64,000 bases of DNA, from assembly GCA_000196815.1 (NCBI GenBank), contig FP929003.1, positions 1,945,501 through 2,009,500 on the forward strand, in the 5' to 3' direction. The position numbers were made by a program, and so were the translations under genes. Under the pieces are notes generated by a model. The model was not told the origin of the DNA and did not search any database. It was given only the letters and a program-made list of their open reading frames with translations. This document shows positions 58,678 to 64,000 of the stretch, one piece after another (position 1 is the first letter of the stretch; each line of letters begins with the position of its first letter). The stretch comes from Nitrospira defluvii (GTDB lineage Bacteria; Nitrospirota; Nitrospiria; Nitrospirales; Nitrospiraceae).

Positions 58678-59313
58678 AAATGCCAACGCTTTTCTTCCAC
58701 GACCGGCCTCATTTGCGTTCCTTCAAGTTCGCCTCAACCTTGCGAGTGTGAAAACTCCTCCCGTCGGATCCATATTCGGACCAATCGCAGAACGCCGATA
58801 CCTGCTCCCACTCGTGTGCTTGGTTCATTTCTGCCGGGAAATGGTGGGCGCCCGCTCTCTCCGGCTTCTGAGAACAGTCTCGGAGAAATGGTAAGGGCCC
58901 CTCAACCGCGTCCCATCCGGTAGCGCAGAAGCGACTGACGGGTCTTCGTGAGGTCAGTGTCTCGCGTCGCCTGTCGCGCCAGCAAATTGTGACCACTGAT
59001 TAGGGCAAAGGTTTTTGTCTGCCGGAGTGCGCACTCGATCGTGCCATTGTCAAATCTGAGTCCTGTTGGTGGGGTCTCTATGCTTGAATGCGAAATTGAC
59101 CGTGCCGTACTTGAAAAGTTGCGCATGCACCGTCCGCAGGGAATGGCGGGGTGTGTTACCAGCAGAGAATCTCGATAGAATGGCCCACACGAAGACTTGT
59201 CACTGTCTTGCTGCGGAGACCACTTGGAGTCGGGAGGGAAGCCTGGAAGTGCGTGAGCAGGTGAGGGCCGCACGCACTCGCTTATACTGTGAGTTTCGAG
59301 AGTATCGATTGTA
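58678..59313. other. Gene-poor region, probable mobile-element scar
   Basis: About 640 bases follow the tRNA-Leu gene without a recognisable gene. Reading frames of 80-120 codons exist on both strands but lack ribosome-binding sites and family resemblance. One minus-strand frame near 58960-59060 contains DNGTIECALR, faintly like IS66 transposases, too weak to call. The region ends in a broken tRNA-Phe. Confidence 0.5.
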
Positions 59314-59390
59314 TGGTGCCGAGGGACAGAATCGAACTGTCGACACCAGCCTTTTCAGGACGTGGCTGTTGGCTCTAACGAACTGAATCT
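59314..59390 (-). pseudogene. Broken tRNA-Phe (GAA), 3' part intact
   Basis: On the minus strand the 3' end is intact: CTGAAAA loop with GAA anticodon, the variable region, T-arm GACAG-TTCGATT-CTGTC, CCTCGGC and ACCA. The 5' part has decayed: the acceptor strand GCCGAGG expected at the start is absent, and the anticodon stem no longer pairs well. Only a degenerate D-arm (CAGTTCGTTAGAGCC) remains. A preserved 3' tRNA end is what integrases leave as an attachment site. Confidence 0.75.
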
Positions 59391-59518
59391 GCTTGTAATT
59401 TTCTATAGTGATGAGCGTGGACAACCGAATGGACAACTGGTCATTCACTGTAACCATGAAGTCCCTCCATAGAAAACGATCACCTCATGGCACCATAGGT
59501 CTGTAGTGCACCCTGAGA

Positions 59519-59655
59519 TCAAGCAAGTCGGAGTGATTGTTGCGCCCGGTATTGCACCGGGCTCCGATAGCCCAGCCTGATGCGGGCGCTTCTGGTTGTA
59601 CAACTGCATCAGATGTCCCAGCCTATTTTCTACTTGACGCGTTCGGTCACCCTAC
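59519..59655 (-). pseudogene. IS3-family transposase C-terminal remnant, frameshifted
   Basis: On the minus strand one frame reads VENRLGHLMQLYNQKRPHQ, the ending region of IS3-type OrfB transposases. A small deletion shifts the rest to the next frame, which reads LGYRSPVQYRAQQSLRLA and then stops at 59519. The rest of the element and its ends were not found. The upstream end of the fragment is not certain. Confidence 0.8.
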
Positions 59656-59663
59656 AGTAAGTA
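59634..59663 (+). promoter_or_regulatory. Possible promoter for the cobalamin operon
   Basis: TTGACG (59634-59639) with TAAGTA 18 bases later (59658-59663) would start transcription about 10-15 bases before the riboswitch. The -10 is poor, so the call rests mainly on position. The -35 lies within the IS3 remnant. Confidence 0.3.
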
Positions 59664-59682
59664 CTCAGCAGATACGGAAAAA

Positions 59683-59869
59683 GTGCCTCGGGTGCCCGTA
59701 AGGGCATAACAGGGAAGTCCGGTGTAAAACCGGCGCGGTCCCGCCACTGTAAGTGAGAAGCGATCCCTCTGATCAACGCCACTCAACCGATAGGTTGGGG
59801 AAGGTACAGGGAACGCGGTGAAGGTGAACACCTTCTGAACTCATGAGCCAGGAGACCTACCCGAGGAGA
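59683..59869 (+). promoter_or_regulatory. Cobalamin riboswitch
   Basis: The leader carries the conserved B12 aptamer elements in order: GGTGCCCGTAAGGGCATAAC, AGGGAAGTCCGGTGTAAAAC, GCGGTCCCGCCACTGTAA and the B12-box GAGCCAGGAGACCTACC (59845-59861). The closing helix pairs CCTCGGGT (59686-59693) with ACCCGAGG (59859-59866). Binding of adenosylcobalamin or a relative should switch off the downstream cobalamin genes. Confidence 0.95.
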
Positions 59870-59923
59870 TGTGGTTTCGTTTCTCCGCGTGGTAACGGAG
59901 TTGACGCCTGCCTGTTGGGCATG

Positions 59924-59961
59924 GGGCCTCCTGTTCCTATTGCGGAACCGGAGGTTTTTTT
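59924..59961 (+). terminator. Riboswitch-controlled intrinsic terminator
   Basis: CCTCCTGTTCC (59927-59937) pairs with GGAACCGGAGG (59944-59954) with one mismatch around a 6-base loop, followed at once by seven T. It lies 58 bases after the aptamer and 84 bases before the cbiX start, so the riboswitch probably controls transcription by termination. Confidence 0.85.
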
Positions 59962-60044
59962 ATGCCCTCGTTTTGGTTGGGTCAGCGGGCGACTGATCCA
60001 GGGGTTCACGCTCAAACGCAATCTTCCACAGTAGGTTGTGCGAC

Positions 60045-61226
60045 ATGAGCACTGGACTGCTCATCGTCGGGCATGGCAGTCGGGACTCACAGGCCAATCT
60101 GGAGTTTGAAGCCCTGGTCGCGGCCTATCGATTGGCGCGCCCCACCCTGACCGTCACCCACGGGTATGTCGAGTTGGCCCAGCCTTCTCTGGCCATGGCG
60201 CTCCACGATCTGGCGCAGCAGACCGATACCGTGGTGGTGCTCCCCCTATTTCTCTTCGCTGCCAGCCACGTCAAGAACGATATTCCGCTGGCGCTCGCTC
60301 CAGCACGAAGCGAATTTCCTGCTACCTGTTTTGCGGTGACACGGGCATTGGGCGTCCACCCCCAGCTTGTGGATTTGGCGTGGGAGCGTGCGAGGGCGCA
60401 GGTGGAAGCAGCTCGGGATGCCTCGAAGACCGCCGTCATCGTGGTTGGCCGCGGATCGAGTGATCCGGATGCCAATGCCGATTTCTGTAAAGTCGTGCGC
60501 CTGTTCGCGGAAGGGCACGGCCTCGGATGGGTCTTGCCGAGCTTCGTCGGTATTGCGAAGCCCCTCCTTGAGGAAATGGCGGAACTCGTTGCGCGTGCGC
60601 GTCCGGATCGCATCGTCGTCGTCCCGTATTTCCTCTTCGGGGGACGGTTGATCAGCAAGATCCGCGAGCAGGTATCTGGTTTTCGAACGCGGTATCCCTG
60701 GATCAAGACCGAACTCGCGCCATACCTGGGCACCGATGACCGCCTGTTCCGGGTCATGGACGAGCGGGTGCAGGAAACGATCGAGGGCACACGCCCTCTG
60801 CCTTGCGACACCTGTCAGTATCGTGTGCCGGTCTCTGCCGTGACTGAGAAGGTGGGTGGTATCAAGGCGTTGCTGTGGAGTCTGCGGCATTCGTTCACCC
60901 ATGCGCAGACGATGCCGCATGTGCACGCCCATCGTCCGCTCGCGAAGCACGTGCTGGTCTGTGTGAATGCAGACTGTGCCGATCGCGGCAGCGTCACCTT
61001 GATCGCCACCTTGCGCCGGCTTCTCAAAGATGCCGGGCGTGAAGTGGATATCAAAGTGACTCGCACGCTCTGCATGGGACGTTGCGGAGAGGGGCCAACA
61101 GTGGCCGTCTATCCAGACGGCATTTGGTACCGAGGTGTGCAAGAGACGGATGCGAGGGAACTGGTGGATGAGCATCTGCTGCGAGACCGCCTCGTGAGCC
61201 GTCTCGTCGATAACATTATGCAGTAG
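60045..61226 (+). CDS. cbiX: CbiX sirohydrochlorin cobaltochelatase fused to a ferredoxin domain
   Basis: From the ATG at 60045 the product has 393 residues. Two CbiX-type halves come first: LIVGHGSRDSQANLEFEALV with LPLFLFAASHVKNDIP, then VVGRGSSDPDANADFCKVVR with VVVPYFLFGGRLISKI. Together they insert cobalt into sirohydrochlorin. The last 105 residues form a thioredoxin-like [2Fe-2S] domain, with Cys in LVCVNADCADRGS and TLCMGRCGEGPTVAVYPDG. Another CDTC pair lies between the two parts. It is the first gene after the riboswitch. Confidence 0.93.
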   Translation: MSTGLLIVGHGSRDSQANLEFEALVAAYRLARPTLTVTHGYVELAQPSLAMALHDLAQQTDTVVVLPLFLFAASHVKNDIPLALAPARSEFPATCFAVTRALGVHPQLVDLAWERARAQVEAARDASKTAVIVVGRGSSDPDANADFCKVVRLFAEGHGLGWVLPSFVGIAKPLLEEMAELVARARPDRIVVVPYFLFGGRLISKIREQVSGFRTRYPWIKTELAPYLGTDDRLFRVMDERVQETIEGTRPLPCDTCQYRVPVSAVTEKVGGIKALLWSLRHSFTHAQTMPHVHAHRPLAKHVLVCVNADCADRGSVTLIATLRRLLKDAGREVDIKVTRTLCMGRCGEGPTVAVYPDGIWYRGVQETDARELVDEHLLRDRLVSRLVDNIMQ

Positions 61227-61240
61227 CGGAGGGAATTGCC

Positions 61241-61615
61241 ATGGCCTGTCATGAGATTGCAGCGCTTCGGCTCGGGTTGATGGAAATCCTGGGAGTGAAG
61301 GATGAAGCCGAGCGGCAGCATGAGCTTGCCGAGCTTGGAGCGGGCGCCGATCAGCCGGGACCGATCCGTTCGATGTGTGGAGCCAAGGATTTGGCCAGGT
61401 TGAAACAGTGTTATGAGGGAGCGGTGGCGGGACTTGAAGCGCGGGTGTCGGCGACACGTGCCGACGATCCCAAGCTGCCCTATCTGCGCACGCTCATCGT
61501 CTTGACCAAGAAGGTTGACCTCGATCTTGCGCATCAGATCGAGGGGCTCAGGCATCTCTATCGTGACCTCGATGAGATGCATGATTTCGTTCACGAGATG
61601 TATCCGGCGGAGTAA
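61241..61615 (+). CDS. DUF3209-like protein of the cobalamin cluster
   Basis: The 124-residue product starts ACHEIAALRLGLMEILGV, which I recognise as DUF3209, a family found next to cbiX-type genes in archaea and some bacteria. It is helical and contains several conserved-looking Cys and His (ACHE, SMCGAKD, QCYEG, LDEMHDFVHEMYP) that could bind metal. A cobalt-related role in the pathway is inferred from context only. It sits 14 bases after cbiX. Confidence 0.8.
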   Translation: MACHEIAALRLGLMEILGVKDEAERQHELAELGAGADQPGPIRSMCGAKDLARLKQCYEGAVAGLEARVSATRADDPKLPYLRTLIVLTKKVDLDLAHQIEGLRHLYRDLDEMHDFVHEMYPAE

Positions 61616-61618
61616 GGC

Positions 61619-62344
61619 ATGGCTGTCGCGAAGCAGGCTCAGGTCGTGCGAGCCAAGACCGTCGGCGCCCATACGCGCCTGCTCGAGTTGGTGGCGACGG
61701 AACCGTTGGGATTCGTCGGAGGACAGTACATCATCATCGACAGCGGGCTCGTGTCGGCGAACGGAAAGGCCGTGAAGCGGGCGTACTCGCTGCTGAGCAG
61801 TGATGCCGACCAGCACCGGTTCCAATTGGCGGTGCAGCGTATTCCGAACGGACCTGGCTCGGAGTTTCTCCATGGACTCGAAGCCGGCATGAAGATTTCA
61901 TTCAGCGGACCATGGGGCAAGCTGTTTCTGCGGGAACGCGTCCCCGGTGCCACCCTGATTCTTGCAACGGACACCGGGATCACGGCCGCACTAGGGCTGA
62001 TCCGGTCCACAGAGTTCACACCGCTGCTCGCGGAGACCTCGTTCATATGGTTGCGAACCTCTTCCGATTATTTCCTTCCTGATGATTTTGTGCGGGGGCT
62101 GGTTCCCGAAGACTGTCGGGAGGTCAGGATTGAAGCCATTCCAGAGATTGATCGACCTGAACGTATTTCTCATGCTCAAGCGATTCTTGGTCAGGTGCTC
62201 TTGCATGGCGGCCTCACTCGGATGTTCCTCTCCGGTGATGGCGCGGTGAATTCGGTCTTGCTCGATGAACTGGTGCGTGCCGGTGTGCCTGCGACCAAAG
62301 ACAACATTGAATCCTTTTTCAATATGCCGAAGAAATCCGCATGA
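61619..62344 (+). CDS. Ferredoxin-NADP reductase-like flavoprotein
   Basis: The 241-residue product has the two-domain FNR layout. An FAD-binding barrel carries the RAYSLLSS motif (about residues 60-67) and GSEFLHGLEAGMKISFSGPW. A nucleotide-binding half starts TLILATDTGITAALGL. The usual C-terminal aromatic end of FNR is absent. In this operon it may reduce cobalt in corrinoid intermediates or the CbiX ferredoxin domain (inference). It overlaps the next gene by ATGA and follows the DUF3209 gene after 3 bases. Confidence 0.85.
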   Translation: MAVAKQAQVVRAKTVGAHTRLLELVATEPLGFVGGQYIIIDSGLVSANGKAVKRAYSLLSSDADQHRFQLAVQRIPNGPGSEFLHGLEAGMKISFSGPWGKLFLRERVPGATLILATDTGITAALGLIRSTEFTPLLAETSFIWLRTSSDYFLPDDFVRGLVPEDCREVRIEAIPEIDRPERISHAQAILGQVLLHGGLTRMFLSGDGAVNSVLLDELVRAGVPATKDNIESFFNMPKKSA

Positions 62345-62718
62345 CTCTGAAGGACGGGATCATCGCAACACTGGAAGAGGCTGTGGGATTCACGGAGACC
62401 AGTCTGATTGTGCGCACGCCTGCGGCGATCGTGGAGATGAAAGGTCCCTTGAAGGTACAGCAGGGGCAGGAATGGTTGACGCTCGGCGAGGACAGCGGCT
62501 CGCATGTGCATCTCAAGACAGAGGCTATCGTCATCATTCGGTACAGCCATCCGCCCGATGCCAACGCGGCCTTGGAGGTGCGGAGCGTCGACGGAGATCT
62601 TGTCTGCCGCATTTCGTTCCGAGGGACCAATCCTGCGCAGGGGGACCGCTATGACAGTGAACGGGCAAAGGATGTGCGGACACGCTTTGCTCGTTGGGTG
62701 GAACAGGCGGGCCCATGA
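62341..62718 (+). CDS. Unknown 125-residue protein of the cobalamin cluster
   Basis: The start overlaps the flavoprotein stop (ATGA) and the end precedes cbiD by 3 bases, so it is a tightly coupled member of the operon. The sequence shows beta strands and one His pair (ESSG-type turn then SHVHLKTEAIVIIRY), weakly recalling the ChuX/HutX heme-handling fold. That would suit binding a tetrapyrrole, but the match is too faint to assert. No signal peptide or membrane span. Confidence 0.7.
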   Translation: MTLKDGIIATLEEAVGFTETSLIVRTPAAIVEMKGPLKVQQGQEWLTLGEDSGSHVHLKTEAIVIIRYSHPPDANAALEVRSVDGDLVCRISFRGTNPAQGDRYDSERAKDVRTRFARWVEQAGP

Positions 62719-62721
62719 CCT

Positions 62722-63828
62722 ATGGCTGCACACGGGCTGCCAGACAACCGAAAGGGTTTGCGCACTGGATATACGACCGGCGCCTGTGCGGCAGCCGCAG
62801 CCAAGGCAGCGACACGCGTGCTCGTCATCGGTGCGTTGCTGTCCGACATCGAGACGACACTTCCGAATCGAACCAGGGCCAGGTTCGCACTCGCGCGGTG
62901 CGAGCGGGCGGGGCTGCGCGCGATCTGCAGCATCATCAAGGATGCCGGTGATGATCCAGACTGTACGAACGGTGCCGAAGTGATCGCCGAAGTCGAACTG
63001 CGAATGGAGCCCGGCATCGAGATCAGGGGCGGCTCCGGTGTGGCCACGGTCACGAAAGCCGGCCTGGGGCTGGAGGTCGGAGGTCCTGCCATCAATCCTG
63101 TGCCGCGACGGAATATGACGGAGATGGTGCAGGAAGAATTAACAGCCTCGCCCTACCGAGGTGCCGTTGTGACGATCACGGTACCGGGCGGCGAGGAGAT
63201 GGCCAAGCACACCACCAATGCGCGGCTCGGCTTGATCGGAGGGATTTCGATTCTGGGTACGACGGGGATCGTGAGACCCTATTCGACGGCGGCCTTCAAG
63301 GCAAGCGTCATGCAAGAGATCGAGGTGGCGGCGGCCAATGGATTACGCGAACTGGTGTTGACCACCGGCGGCAAATCGGAGCAGTACGCGATGGCGCTGC
63401 ATGCGCATCTGCCGGAGCAATCATTCATCCAGGTCGGCGATTTTATCGGCGTGGGTGTGAAGCATTGCGCGAGGCGAAACATCGCACGCGTCATCATCGT
63501 GGGCATGATGGGAAAGTTGTCAAAAATGGCGGCCGGCAAGATGCAAACGCACGCCGCCGGATCGGAAGTGGATATGGAGTTTCTTTCGTCGCTGGCGGCC
63601 GATCTGGGCGCTTCACAAGAATTGATCGGTGCCATCAGACAGGCCAATACCGCCCGACATGTGCTGGAACTCTGTCGTACTGCAGGACTGGTCGGCATTA
63701 CGTCGCGCATCTGCCAACAAGTCACGGAACATTGTTCGCGCCATGCCGGCGGCACGTTGCCGATACAGGTCTGCCTGGTCGACTTCAGCGGCGCGCTGCT
63801 GGGCCGCTATCCGGAGGCTGCCGAATGA
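62722..63828 (+). CDS. cbiD: Cobalt-precorrin-5B (C1)-methyltransferase
   Basis: The 368-residue product matches CbiD throughout: the N-terminal LRTGYTTGACAAAAAKAATR, VTKAGLGLEVGGPAINPVPR, LGLIGGISILGTTGIVRPYS, TTGGKSEQYAMALHAHLPEQ and IVGMMGKLSKMAAGKMQTHA segments. It methylates C1 with SAM during oxygen-independent corrin ring contraction. It overlaps the next gene (cbiC) by ATGA. Confidence 0.96.
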   Translation: MAAHGLPDNRKGLRTGYTTGACAAAAAKAATRVLVIGALLSDIETTLPNRTRARFALARCERAGLRAICSIIKDAGDDPDCTNGAEVIAEVELRMEPGIEIRGGSGVATVTKAGLGLEVGGPAINPVPRRNMTEMVQEELTASPYRGAVVTITVPGGEEMAKHTTNARLGLIGGISILGTTGIVRPYSTAAFKASVMQEIEVAAANGLRELVLTTGGKSEQYAMALHAHLPEQSFIQVGDFIGVGVKHCARRNIARVIIVGMMGKLSKMAAGKMQTHAAGSEVDMEFLSSLAADLGASQELIGAIRQANTARHVLELCRTAGLVGITSRICQQVTEHCSRHAGGTLPIQVCLVDFSGALLGRYPEAAE

Positions 63829-64000
63829 ACGACATGCGTCAGATGACCTCGCTGGGCCGCAGTATCGAAGACGGCAGCTTTGCCATCATCGATGAGGAGG
63901 CAGGGACGCATGAGTTTGACCCGTCCCAATGGCAGATCGTTCGCCGCGTCATCCATGCGACGGCCGATTTCGAATTCAAGACGTTGATGCGCTTCCATCC
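63825..64000 (+). CDS. cbiC: Cobalt-precorrin-8 methylmutase, N-terminal part
   Basis: The reading frame starts on the ATGA overlap with cbiD and runs off the window end. The visible 58 residues contain GRSIEDGSFAIIDEEAG and RRVIHATADFEFKTLMRF, the typical CbiC/CobH N-terminus. The catalytic His lies in the VIHATADFEF segment. It moves a methyl group from C11 to C12. It indicates that the cobalamin operon continues beyond the window. Confidence 0.93.
   Translation, partial: MNDMRQMTSLGRSIEDGSFAIIDEEAGTHEFDPSQWQIVRRVIHATADFEFKTLMRFH

Noticed and set aside
58902-59273. Minus-strand frame with DNGTIECALR, faintly like IS66 transposases
   Set aside because: Only about ten residues look similar and the surroundings do not; not enough to call an element.
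59066-59386. 106-codon plus-strand frame ending AEGQNRTVDTS-like
   Set aside because: Its C-terminal end is the translation of the antisense strand of the broken tRNA-Phe, a familiar annotation artefact.
59843-60034. 63-codon frame over the cobalamin leader
   Set aside because: It starts in the conserved B12-box and runs through the terminator hairpin, so RNA structure explains the sequence.

Overview
The window reads as a GC-rich, gene-dense bacterial chromosome, most probably from a Nitrospira-type member of the Nitrospirota. This is inferred from the gene set and not from any search. The pointers are a class V (archaeal-type) fructose-1,6-bisphosphatase, a complete DNA topoisomerase VI pair, an anaerobic-type cobalamin cluster headed by a CbiX-ferredoxin fusion, many small lipoproteins, and long imperfectly palindromic intergenic repeats of a kind I associate with Nitrospira.

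Layout. 1-6.2 kb: the end of an Ig-like exported protein, an exported TPR-CHAT peptidase-like protein, class V FBPase, a cupin, a double-ACT protein and an RlpA lipoprotein. 6.5-12.7 kb: a CorC/HlyC-type membrane protein converging on a minus-strand operon of a MoxR-type AAA ATPase, a 632-residue protein of unknown function, and NAD-dependent DNA ligase. 12.9-20.8 kb: a LysM lipoprotein followed by a complete tryptophan operon in the order trpE-G-D-C-(lipoprotein)-F-B-A. 21.0-30.4 kb: a GAF protein, then a long minus-strand group comprising lnt, prfB (with a programmed +1 frameshift), lysS, lolC, lolD, a TraF-like outer-membrane protein and a lipoprotein. 30.5-40 kb: accessory small genes, including PilZ, VanZ-like, a flavin split-barrel protein, three tandem related lipoproteins, a 2OG-Fe(II)-oxygenase-like protein, dodecin and a receiver-PAS protein. 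40.4-43.6 kb: topoisomerase VI B and A. 43.7-49.9 kb: small proteins, a decayed DUF1800 gene interrupted by an AT-rich islet carrying a DMP19-like gene, YacG, an NlpC/P60-like lipoprotein, phosphoglucomutase, a thioredoxin-like protein and a mini zinc-ribbon. 50-57 kb: AddB and AddA helicase-nuclease subunits and a TPR lipoprotein. 57-59.7 kb: lgt, a YtxH protein, tRNA-Leu(UAA), then a gene-poor scar holding a broken tRNA-Phe and an IS3 transposase tail. 59.7-64 kb: a cobalamin riboswitch with a terminator, driving cbiX-ferredoxin, a DUF3209-like gene, a flavin reductase-like gene, an unknown gene, cbiD and the start of cbiC.

How the genes fit together. Lgt and Lnt carry out the first and last steps of lipoprotein maturation, and LolC/LolD release lipoproteins to the outer membrane, which matches the many lipobox-bearing genes here. 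The trp genes form one biosynthetic unit. The cobalamin genes are under B12 feedback. No CRISPR array, prophage or intact insertion sequence was seen. The best candidates for undescribed biology are the MoxR ATPase/632-residue pair coupled to ligA, the tandem lipoprotein trio, and the accessory genes inside the cobalamin cluster.
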